Of a stretch of DNA of 64,000 nt, positions 56,501 to 64,000 are shown piece after piece. The notes below the pieces were generated by a model that was not told the origin of the DNA, searched no databases, and was given only the letters and a program-made list of their open reading frames with translations. The position numbers and the translations under genes were made by a program. Source of the DNA: Yoonia maritima (GTDB taxonomy: Bacteria > Pseudomonadota > Alphaproteobacteria > Rhodobacterales > Rhodobacteraceae); assembly GCF_002933395.1 (NCBI RefSeq), contig NZ_PKFN01000007.1, forward strand, positions 186,001 to 250,000, read 5' to 3'. The first letter of the stretch is position 1. The number at the start of each line of letters is the position of its first letter.

Positions 56501-59500
56501 CTATGGAGATATCGTGACGTCGAATGACACGGAATCTGCTTCCCCTGGCTCATAAGCGCCTGTGCAATCCCAGCGTAGCGATCCCACGTATCCTGCCACG
56601 TTGTTCGTTGGCTCTGATACCACACAAATTAGACCATTCCCTAATGTCGTTGGGCTTGCGATAGGGGCCGCTAGCGTCGTGTAGGAAGGGGTTCTATCAT
56701 AGATGATCACATCCGTTGCCGCGGTGTCGCTTGGGTTGGAGATGTAGATTCTATATCGTAAAATGTCACCTATCGCACCGCCGTTTGACGCACCTTCGGG
56801 AGTGTTTTGAGTAATATTTCGGACGGTCTTTGATAGTTCCAGGCGACCTTCGCCGCCCCCGGCAACAACGCGGTCCGTGTTTTTGACCGTGCTTACCACG
56901 GTTGTGCTGGTTAGTGATGTCGATGCGATTATATCGTAAGTGTATGTGCTTCCCGCTCCAATGCCGGAGTTCGCAGTGACCCGTGAGACAAGGCAAATGC
57001 GATCCCCAGCAGATACAGTTATCGGACCGTTGATGGCACTTTCTGGTGTCCCATCACAATCGGCATCCCGAAAGAGCGTCGCACCAAAGCTATTGGCCGG
57101 TGACATCGTGGGGTTGGCGTAGGAGAAGCCTACAGTTCCAGATGTGAACGCGGTGTATTCGTGACGTAGTGCTACGACCTGGCCGCTTTCAACACTCGCC
57201 TCTTGATCACGCGTGAGGGTGGGCGCCTTTACCACGCCCATGTCTAACCCTGCGTAGTTGCTGTTTGCATCTGGCGTGAAAGTGTAACGACCGTCATGCG
57301 GATCACTATTGACTAAAGAAGGTAGGCCAGTTGTGTTTTCAGAGACCGTAATTAGACCGGGAAGTGGCGTGACCGCGACTGTTAACGCTCCAGTGTATGC
57401 ACCGTCCAATCCGTAGGCCCAGCTTCCGTCTGCTGCGATGGTTGGATTAGCAATTAGGCTACCCGCCCCGTCCAAGATCGACAGGACCGCGTTTTGAGTG
57501 CCGACTTCGGTGCCATTTAGCACTGCGTCATGCGCCGTGCCGCTATTGATGCCATTGTCCAAGAATACGGTTCCAGAGAGTAAGCGTTCGCCTGTATCAA
57601 GAACGACTGTCACACTTGCTTCGTCGTCATCAGCAATACCGTCGTTCAGATCATCGGTGACAATGCCGACGCCCGGATCACTGTCAGGGTCCTCGACCGA
57701 ACTTGCTGTGATTTCGGCGACATTGGTATGATTTCCGGATGCCAACATCGTCACGCGAATTCTAAGCGTCTCGGTCGCACCGATAGCGACGCTTCCGATG
57801 GTCCAAATTCCGGTCGCCGCATTATATGTATCGCCCTGTGCGGCTGCATCATCTGATACATATGAAAACCCGCTAGGCAGGATGTCATTCACAGTAACGC
57901 CCGTCACAGCTGCTGGCCCATCGTTGGTGACAGCCAAAACAAAGTCGAGTTCTGTACCCGCTTGGGCAGATGTTACTGTTGATCCATCGGACGCCAATTC
58001 GACAGTTTTGGTAATAGACAGATCTGCGAGACCGGCGCTAAAGCCAAAGTCTAGCCCGCCACGTGTGCTGCCTGCGGTTACCCTGATCCCAGACAGCGGG
58101 TTTGGTGTCACAGTGGTGTACCCGGCCGGGAGGTCGGCATCATTGTCTTCGACTTCGACCCGATAGGTGATTTGCGCCGAAAGGTTTTCCACAAGATAGC
58201 TACCGTCGGCGGTGCTTACGACAGATGTAACCAGCGTGTCGTCTACAGTCGTTCCCGGCGTGCCGTTGTCATTATATACGTCGACCGATATGTTCGGGAT
58301 ACCTGTTTCACCAATCTCGAACGCGCCAGACCCATTGGTATCTTCGTAAACTGTCCCAGCTAAGGCACCTTCTGGAGGAAGCGGGCCAAGCCGTGAAGGA
58401 CAACCTGCGCCGTCGTTGCGGAATTCTTCGCTGATGCTAAGGACACTGATAAGCTGACGGGCCGCCGAGCCATTCCCTGCGATGCCGACATCAACTTCGT
58501 ACATCTCATTTGAGATGTTCTGGTTCACATACATGCGACCGTAAAAGTCAAACCAAATCGCGCCATAGTCCGCTGTCCAAATTGCTGGACCAAATTCAAC
58601 GGGCGTGCGTGTGCCGGGCGCGCCGTCAGCTGGATCAAAATAAAATAGGCGATCTGTGACGTGGTTCACCCCATAGATCATTCCGTCGTTCGGGTTAAAG
58701 GCAATATCGAACGGATCGACCGATGATGTGAGCGTCACGCGCCCCAGATCGACAGGGTTCTGAGGGTCACTTATATCTAAAAGCTGAAAGTCGTTTGTAT
58801 TTTGCACCCGATAGATCATCACACCGTTGGATAGAATATCGCCGGAGTTATAACCGGGTGCCGCAGTTGGCGGGATTGTCGCCACCACGCTAAACCGCCC
58901 GAGCGAGTCAAGTCGTACGAGATCACGTTCAAATTCGCGCACACCATAGAACAACCCATCAACAGCGTTGTAGCCCCAGCCGCCGTTGTACGCGACCCCT
59001 GCAGGTGAGCCGATGTTGGTGACGTCAATCGTGTAGCTGCCAGACCCGTTGTCAGAGAAGACTAAACGCTGAAGTTGTGAATCGACCCGAGCGACACGGT
59101 ACAGTGTCCCGTCACAGGTGAATGGGACTGCGCCGTCAGAAAGTACGACCTTATAATCTTCGACTTCGCCGTCAAAGTTCAGCCCGTCAAATGGGTCGGC
59201 AGTGACACCGCTTGTGGTTGACCAGCGAATTCGCGCATAGGTAAAACCGCTGTCGATTGTATTGGGGACGTTGATGTCAAAACTGATCTGATTGTTGAAT
59301 GTCCCGTCGGTATCGCCGGTTCCGCCATCACGGTAATCTGTCGCGACCTGTTCTGACGCATCGAAGATACCATTTTGATTGAAATCAACCCAAACCTGTA
59401 AGTTCGTAACCCCCTCGGTCACGGGGATTCCAAGCGCAAGTTGCAAGCTTAGGGTTTCGTGTGTTTGAACCGTCAATGATACCGTAGTACCCGCTTCAAA

Positions 59501-62389
59501 GACCGGGAAGACAGCAACAGAATCTTCGTCGTCAGCACCCGCGAAATCATCGGCATCAGCTTCAGCGCTATGCTGTGGGGTGATTTCTGTGTCGGGTATT
59601 CCAGCACCAAGGTAAATGTCGTTCACAACTATATTGCGCGGATCGCCATAGCTGGCAGGTGCATCACCACGGTCAACGAAATCAGCCGCAGCAATGACCA
59701 AAGAATAGTCTTCGACCTCTCCGTCAGGAGCAAATGATGTTGTCGTGAGGCTCGCGCTGCTTGAGTACCGAAAGCGCGCATATGTCGTGTTGGTCGTTGC
59801 ATCCGTTGGTACTGAGACATCGATTTGTATCACGCCATCCCCGGCAACATTGTCGAAGGCCGTACCATCGTCACGTAAATCAACCGCAATGCGTTCACCC
59901 AGTGTTTCTTCAAATAAGCCATCGCCGTTGAAGTCGATCCAAGCCTGCAAGTTGCCCAGCCCGGTAACATCTACGTCCAGCGTGCTGATAGTGCCTTGGG
60001 TTAGAACCGGAAAAACCACACCATCTTCATCATCAATGTTGAGAATATCATCGGCTGTAGCCGCGGCGTCTGACTGCGCAACTAGTTCTGCGTCAGGTGC
60101 AACGGTTCCCAAAAATATCGTAGGTGTGTCCGGGACAGAATGTGATGCTGTCAAATAGCTGACAGGCGCATCGCCAAAGTCAAAGCCGTTCCCATCGTAT
60201 ACGGACACTGTGACCTTTGCGCGATCGCAATCGGTTGGGGTCACCGCGTCACATAGTTCATATTCTATTTCATATACGCCAGCGGGTACGCCTATAGGGA
60301 CGGTAACACGACCTGCGTCAGCACCTGTTGTTTCGATCGTTGGTACTGGATCACCTGTGTTGGCAGGGGTCGCTGGGGTTATTACTTTTACGGTTGCGTT
60401 AAGTGGCGTTGCAGGGATCGCATTGATTGTGTCATTCGCCATTACTTCGCCGGCTGTGCCACCAGCAAGTGTATTGATCGGGGATGCACTGTAATCGTCA
60501 TCTTCGGCGATGACGTTGGCCGAAATGTTTGAAATAGCGCAAAGCAAAATTCCTGAGCCGCGTGTTGCTGGTACGGTTGATGTCCCAGTGAACCCGTGAA
60601 CGAATTCGCCTTCGGTAAAGGTATCAAATTCATACGTGACGTAGTTGTCAAAATCTGTCTCGTTTGGTTCATCTGTCCAATCCAAAGGATTACCGGTTTT
60701 GGCTGGGTCCTGCGCAACAGCCGATCCGCCAGAAGGGAAAGATGAGAGGAGTGCCGTATTGAAGAATGATATGACCGTGGCGGGTTCAATTGTACCGACG
60801 ACATCTGAAGAATCGTCGCCCGTACCGCGGCTGTCTACATCCGTCTGTTGAAATATGAGGCCGTTAATCCGGCTTTGATCGATCAGCGTCCCAAGGGGAT
60901 TTGAAGCCGTTGCAGATCCATCCTGAATTAAACGCAAGTTGTAGGTGACATAACCATTGTCGGTCGGCGTCATTCTGGCTTCGAGCCCCGTCGAAAGGCG
61001 AATATCTGTGGCGTTGCTTACCTGTGTTAACTGAAAGATGACGTCGATAGCGTTTCCGTTCGCGTCTGTCGTGACGTTATCAAACAAGAAAATGTCGTTG
61101 GTTGTCGGGGATGAAGCACTGCCTGATCCGCTAAGCTGGGTACGGGGTTGGCTTAAAACAGAGACGGGTGTGCATGTTTGCGGCCCCGGTTGACCTGGCA
61201 GGGTAAGTGCGGAAAGCGATAGGGATTGGGGGTTAGATTGAAGCCGCGAAACGAATGGTTGGCCGATTGCGCCGACCCCGGCAGTGGCCGTGCTATCGAC
61301 GGTGCCGGTTAGCGCATCTGCTGCGGTTATTGTGTACGGCGAAGTACATGTCACGGTTCCGCCAGGTGCAATAGGCGCTGCAATTGCAGGGCATGTCACG
61401 GTTCCGATCAGGTCGTCTTCGATTATGACGTCTTGACCGACGTTAAAGGGCAGGGCGCCGTTATTTGTTACGGTATATTCATAAGTAACACTGTCACCCG
61501 CTAGTCCGGTGGTGGGTGTTACTGTCCGGCCGAGTGAAATTGTTTGTGTGACACTAAAGTCGACAGCCGAAAAGAAGCCACCGCCGCGCGCGGCAGGATC
61601 CTCAAATAGAAAAAGCGGGCGTACGTTCCCAATTGATTCATCATAGAATATTGTCGCAGAAGACGTATCGTTCGGGAAACTCGCGAGCACCGTACCAGTG
61701 TCGTCATTTGGAGAGGTTGGAGATGTGGTCGTCCCATCAATATAGATGCACTGGGCTTGGTTCGGTGCCAGCGCCCCTGTGCCACCAGATCCCGGCCCAG
61801 GCCCGGTCAGTACGACAGGTGTTGCCGATACCGCCGAAAGCGTCGGGTTTCCATTGTTCCCCGTTACTGTGATAAAGTCACATCGATCTTGTGCGTTATT
61901 ATTGTCGGATGCATCAATATCAATAATTCTAAGCTGTAATCCGTCGACTGGAAAAACGATCCCACCAGATGTGAAGCTAATCGACGTGCTCACTGTTGCA
62001 TCGCCAATGTTGGCCTGACCCGCTGGCGCGTCTGCCACAATAACGAGACTTTCGACGTTCCCACCAAAAATGGTGTCATCGTTTGGTGATGCTGGGCCGT
62101 AGCTTGCGAATGTTCCAGCAGCTTGAATGGTCGTGTCAATCTCAAAGCCGTACTGATCTTTGAGCACATATGTAAACGGGCCAAGTGCCCCTTCGGGCCA
62201 ATCTATGACGCTCCAGTCCAGCCCAAAGTCACCAGCATTCACTTTCGTCGTTGTGCCAACAGAGCTTAATGATGTGAACATGATAAGCCCGAACGCCGCC
62301 TTGCGACCAAAGGAGCGCGGAACGAGAAAACTCTTTATAATCGACACAACATCAACCTTTCTGTACGTGCCGATCATCAGGCACGACAT
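56501..62389 (-). CDS. Giant secreted surface protein with GEVED, SdrD-B and DUF11 domains
   Basis: A 1962-residue, acidic, Thr/Gly/Asp-rich protein. A long hydrophobic N-terminus acts as signal (FGLIMFTSLSSVG). Domains in order, with approximate residues: a DUF11 module (280-383), two GEVED modules (734-896 and 906-1075, each ending GEVEDY), a beta-propeller-like DUF6923 region (1080-1330), an SdrD-B module (1345-1452, AGTVYEDTNGSG), another DUF11 (1453-1593), and a final DUF11-like module (1850-1962). These are typical of adhesins and matrix proteins. A GTG near codon 15 with AAAGG is an alternative start. Confidence 0.88.
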   Translation of the reverse strand: MSCLMIGTYRKVDVVSIIKSFLVPRSFGRKAAFGLIMFTSLSSVGTTTKVNAGDFGLDWSVIDWPEGALGPFTYVLKDQYGFEIDTTIQAAGTFASYGPASPNDDTIFGGNVESLVIVADAPAGQANIGDATVSTSISFTSGGIVFPVDGLQLRIIDIDASDNNNAQDRCDFITVTGNNGNPTLSAVSATPVVLTGPGPGSGGTGALAPNQAQCIYIDGTTTSPTSPNDDTGTVLASFPNDTSSATIFYDESIGNVRPLFLFEDPAARGGGFFSAVDFSVTQTISLGRTVTPTTGLAGDSVTYEYTVTNNGALPFNVGQDVIIEDDLIGTVTCPAIAAPIAPGGTVTCTSPYTITAADALTGTVDSTATAGVGAIGQPFVSRLQSNPQSLSLSALTLPGQPGPQTCTPVSVLSQPRTQLSGSGSASSPTTNDIFLFDNVTTDANGNAIDVIFQLTQVSNATDIRLSTGLEARMTPTDNGYVTYNLRLIQDGSATASNPLGTLIDQSRINGLIFQQTDVDSRGTGDDSSDVVGTIEPATVISFFNTALLSSFPSGGSAVAQDPAKTGNPLDWTDEPNETDFDNYVTYEFDTFTEGEFVHGFTGTSTVPATRGSGILLCAISNISANVIAEDDDYSASPINTLAGGTAGEVMANDTINAIPATPLNATVKVITPATPANTGDPVPTIETTGADAGRVTVPIGVPAGVYEIEYELCDAVTPTDCDRAKVTVSVYDGNGFDFGDAPVSYLTASHSVPDTPTIFLGTVAPDAELVAQSDAAATADDILNIDDEDGVVFPVLTQGTISTLDVDVTGLGNLQAWIDFNGDGLFEETLGERIAVDLRDDGTAFDNVAGDGVIQIDVSVPTDATTNTTYARFRYSSSASLTTTSFAPDGEVEDYSLVIAAADFVDRGDAPASYGDPRNIVVNDIYLGAGIPDTEITPQHSAEADADDFAGADDEDSVAVFPVFEAGTTVSLTVQTHETLSLQLALGIPVTEGVTNLQVWVDFNQNGIFDASEQVATDYRDGGTGDTDGTFNNQISFDINVPNTIDSGFTYARIRWSTTSGVTADPFDGLNFDGEVEDYKVVLSDGAVPFTCDGTLYRVARVDSQLQRLVFSDNGSGSYTIDVTNIGSPAGVAYNGGWGYNAVDGLFYGVREFERDLVRLDSLGRFSVVATIPPTAAPGYNSGDILSNGVMIYRVQNTNDFQLLDISDPQNPVDLGRVTLTSSVDPFDIAFNPNDGMIYGVNHVTDRLFYFDPADGAPGTRTPVEFGPAIWTADYGAIWFDFYGRMYVNQNISNEMYEVDVGIAGNGSAARQLISVLSISEEFRNDGAGCPSRLGPLPPEGALAGTVYEDTNGSGAFEIGETGIPNISVDVYNDNGTPGTTVDDTLVTSVVSTADGSYLVENLSAQITYRVEVEDNDADLPAGYTTVTPNPLSGIRVTAGSTRGGLDFGFSAGLADLSITKTVELASDGSTVTSAQAGTELDFVLAVTNDGPAAVTGVTVNDILPSGFSYVSDDAAAQGDTYNAATGIWTIGSVAIGATETLRIRVTMLASGNHTNVAEITASSVEDPDSDPGVGIVTDDLNDGIADDDEASVTVVLDTGERLLSGTVFLDNGINSGTAHDAVLNGTEVGTQNAVLSILDGAGSLIANPTIAADGSWAYGLDGAYTGALTVAVTPLPGLITVSENTTGLPSLVNSDPHDGRYTFTPDANSNYAGLDMGVVKAPTLTRDQEASVESGQVVALRHEYTAFTSGTVGFSYANPTMSPANSFGATLFRDADCDGTPESAINGPITVSAGDRICLVSRVTANSGIGAGSTYTYDIIASTSLTSTTVVSTVKNTDRVVAGGGEGRLELSKTVRNITQNTPEGASNGGAIGDILRYRIYISNPSDTAATDVIIYDRTPSYTTLAAPIASPTTLGNGLICVVSEPTNNVAGYVGSLRWDCTGAYEPGEADSVSFDVTISP

Positions 62390-62663
62390 AAATCAATTCT
62401 CACCTCAGTCTATGTGCACTTAAACCTATGATTGTGGCCTGTTAGACGTGATGTATAGCTTTTCTAAAGATCATCCTAGTAAATCGGATCACGATGCACC
62501 AAAGAGCGGATGCACATACATCGGCGCATTCGAGCGATAAGCTATACTTTTGGATAGTATCACAGGTAATTTCCCAGTACCGGACAGAAATACGGTTTGT
62601 CCCCGGTCGAGAGCTAACCGGGGACAAACACAACACTCGCTTGGTCGGCGGTTCAGACTACAT
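62390..62663. other. Intergenic region between muramidase and giant gene
   Basis: 274 bp without a gene, carrying the giant-gene promoter and the muramidase terminator. It contains one GGATA copy (62552-62556) like those in the array further right, and the hairpin listed separately. Confidence 0.45.
62595..62629 (-). terminator. Strong hairpin after muramidase gene
   Basis: GTTTGTCCCCGGT (62595-62607) and ACCGGGGACAAAC (62617-62629) form a perfect 13-bp stem with a 9-nt loop, about 35 bp downstream of the muramidase stop on the minus strand. T content beyond it is modest. Confidence 0.65.
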
Positions 62664-63395
62664 TCAGAAGCGCAATTGGGGGGCAGCTGGCTGTCTGAAA
62701 ATAGACGCCATTTCCCGGTCAAATGTGGCCCAAGTGATGGTTGCTCGGTTGCCAGCATAGCCATCATAATAGGACCGGCCGGTACTTGTCGGCAAACCAG
62801 CCCAAACCTGTGCGAGGTTGTTCATAAAACGTGTGCGGCCAATGTGGCCTTCGACAAATTCTTCGTATCCGGCATCTTTCAGTAAGATGTCAGCAAGATT
62901 ATCCTGCAACGCAGGCGTGAACTTCATATTGTATGAATAGCCGCTACGGCGCATCAAATCTCTGAGCGTGGAGGGGATAAATTGATATCGTCCAATCGCG
63001 TGAGGTTGATGTGGGGTTGCGTCAATCCAATCAATGATTTGCCCGACAGTCATATCAGTCGGCAGTTCATGCGGTAGCCGTGCTGCGCCGCGATGAATTG
63101 TATCGTAACCACGTGAATCCGCCTCTGCGACTGCAATCAGCGATTTTAGCCGAGATATATCGTCACCACTCGATTGGAAGTCTAACCGTGGTTGAGATGG
63201 CCGCCGTTGTGCTGCCCATTGGTCAAGACCGCGCTGTGTTTGCGCTGCATTCCAGAATTGGGCCGTTGATAGAGTGTCCCAGTCGTGACTGCTCGTGAAC
63301 TGATCGAGTGAAGACAAATCAATGGTTTCCGCGGCCGCAGGTGCGGTAAACAACGCAAAAAGTGAAATGAAAATATGTCGTTTAAAACCGGTCAT
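62664..63395 (-). CDS. Exported GH104-like muramidase/lysozyme-family protein
   Basis: A 243-residue secreted protein with a signal peptide (about 1-22, ending AAAE). The core from about residue 80 resembles the GH104/lambda-endolysin-type lysozyme family: IAVAEADSRGYDTIHRG with the likely catalytic glutamate, then AIGRYQFIPSTLRDLM, a hallmark of these muramidases, and DNLADILLKDAGYEEF. It should cleave peptidoglycan. The ATG at 63395 follows AGGGA. It lies between the giant protein and a response regulator and may help large proteins cross the wall, which is inference. Confidence 0.83.
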   Translation of the reverse strand: MTGFKRHIFISLFALFTAPAAAETIDLSSLDQFTSSHDWDTLSTAQFWNAAQTQRGLDQWAAQRRPSQPRLDFQSSGDDISRLKSLIAVAEADSRGYDTIHRGAARLPHELPTDMTVGQIIDWIDATPHQPHAIGRYQFIPSTLRDLMRRSGYSYNMKFTPALQDNLADILLKDAGYEEFVEGHIGRTRFMNNLAQVWAGLPTSTGRSYYDGYAGNRATITWATFDREMASIFRQPAAPQLRF

Positions 63396-63868
63396 ACTCG
63401 TATCCCTAGTCACCCAAACAATGTGCATTTCTACTTAGGATATCCTGCCATGCTTGAATGCTGGCGACTGACTAAAGAAAGGATAAGTGGAGAGAATAAA
63501 GGATAGTCCAATCACCTTTAGGATAGTTTTGAATGCTGGAATGTGCAGTCTAGGGTTGCATTGGGGTGCGTAAATCGTCGCCTATGTTCAGCGAAAGTTC
63601 TTCGTGAATTCGTGTTTGTTCTGCCATTTTGGCTATATTTCGCCGAATTCCTATTGAGGTCGCGCGTGGCGCATGCGACGCTGACTGCAATTAATGGTTG
63701 CGTGTGAATTTTCTCGCGCAAGTGTTTTTTGTATGGGGGCATACAGGACGTTCACGGTTGCTAGTGATTGTCCGCAAGACGTATTTGGCTGAGATTCAGT
63801 AGGACGAGATGGGTGCGCGCATTCGTCCCTGTAATTGAAGGAAAAATACGGGATAGACGAGGGAGTTG
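63396..63868. promoter_or_regulatory. Regulatory region with GGATA array
   Basis: 473 bp without a gene, divergent between the muramidase (minus) and a response regulator (plus). It holds the repeat array described separately and is otherwise AT-rich, without recognisable sigma-70 elements that I can place securely. Confidence 0.5.
63435..63539 (+). repeat. Phased GGATA repeats and paired TTAGGATA / TTGAATGCTGG copies
   Basis: GGATA occurs at 63438, 63481, 63501 and 63521; the last three are exactly 20 bp apart, about two helical turns. TTAGGATA occurs at 63435-63442 and 63518-63525, and TTGAATGCTGG at 63454-63464 and 63529-63539. The pattern suggests cooperative binding sites for a regulator. 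Confidence 0.6.
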
Positions 63869-64000
63869 ATGAAAATTTTAATTGCCGATGATCACGACAT
63901 GGTGCGCGAGACGATTGCCTTATATTTGCAAAATGAACACGGAGAGCACATTACCCAAGCGGCAAATCTCGATGATGCCCTTATAGCCATTAAAAATAGT
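63869..64000 (+). CDS. Response regulator receiver domain (3' part outside window)
   Basis: The first 44 codons of a second response regulator, running off the right edge. The peptide opens MKILIADDHDMVRETIALYL, which closely resembles the MRVLIADDHDLLRDTLVMFL start of the NarL-type regulator at 52035-52649, so it is probably a paralogue. A GGGAG ribosome binding site precedes the ATG at 63869. The phosphoacceptor and any DNA-binding domain are not visible. Confidence 0.85.
   Translation, partial: MKILIADDHDMVRETIALYLQNEHGEHITQAANLDDALIAIKNS

Overview
The window is a chromosomal segment of an alphaproteobacterium, almost certainly a marine Rhodobacteraceae (Roseobacter group). The evidence is the gene content and order: cobS/cobT with a J-domain protein and BolA nearby, glyQ-DUF6446-glyS-PpdK-like-SleB, folB-folP-glmM, a lone ctaD, and a secreted RTX protein with a C-terminal Hint domain. 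I cannot fix the genus from sequence alone. There are no rRNA or tRNA genes, CRISPR arrays or prophages; the only mobile DNA is one decayed IS3-family remnant.

Layout. 1-6.7 kb: DUF427 protein (cut by the window edge), Xaa-Pro aminopeptidase, cobT, two small hypotheticals, an FMN reductase and cobS. 6.8-10.2 kb: an ECF sigma factor translationally coupled to an RskA-type anti-sigma factor, then a secreted fasciclin protein, an exported MsrB and a small membrane protein. 10.3-23.6 kb: J-domain protein, BolA, DUF4177 protein, gatB, pepN, malate synthase G with a GlcG-like partner, a glutamine-amidotransferase hydrolase, a D-lyxose isomerase-like protein, TrkH, and a secreted trypsin-fold protein whose catalytic residues look lost. 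23.8-34.4 kb: glyQ, DUF6446, glyS with an unusual insertion, a PpdK-like protein with an altered ATP site, a SleB hydrolase, and folB-folP-glmM. 34.5-49 kb: EamA transporter, aldehyde dehydrogenase, ilvC opposite two coupled Lrp regulators, a UbiH-type hydroxylase, a HAD nucleotidase, a GntR regulator, a processive glycosyltransferase, carA, YqeY, DUF2244, an orphan protein and ctaD.

49-64 kb is the accessory and most interesting part. It encodes an 859-residue RTX/Hint secreted protein, a NarL-type response regulator divergent from a small SUOX-fold periplasmic protein and a hybrid histidine kinase with REC and HPt domains, an IS3 remnant, a 1962-residue surface protein with GEVED, SdrD-B and DUF11 domains, a GH104-like muramidase, and the start of a second, similar response regulator at the right edge. 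Intergenic DNA here is rich in structure: a 16-bp-stem hairpin, a 13+13-bp palindrome, an 11-bp motif shared by the upstream regions of both response regulators, and GGATA repeats spaced exactly 20 bp apart. I infer a possible signalling locus controlling cell-surface and extracellular proteins; the link is positional and unproven.

Most housekeeping genes are intact. Starts were moved inward from the longest reading frame where a ribosome binding site, a signal peptide or overlap with the upstream gene supported it.
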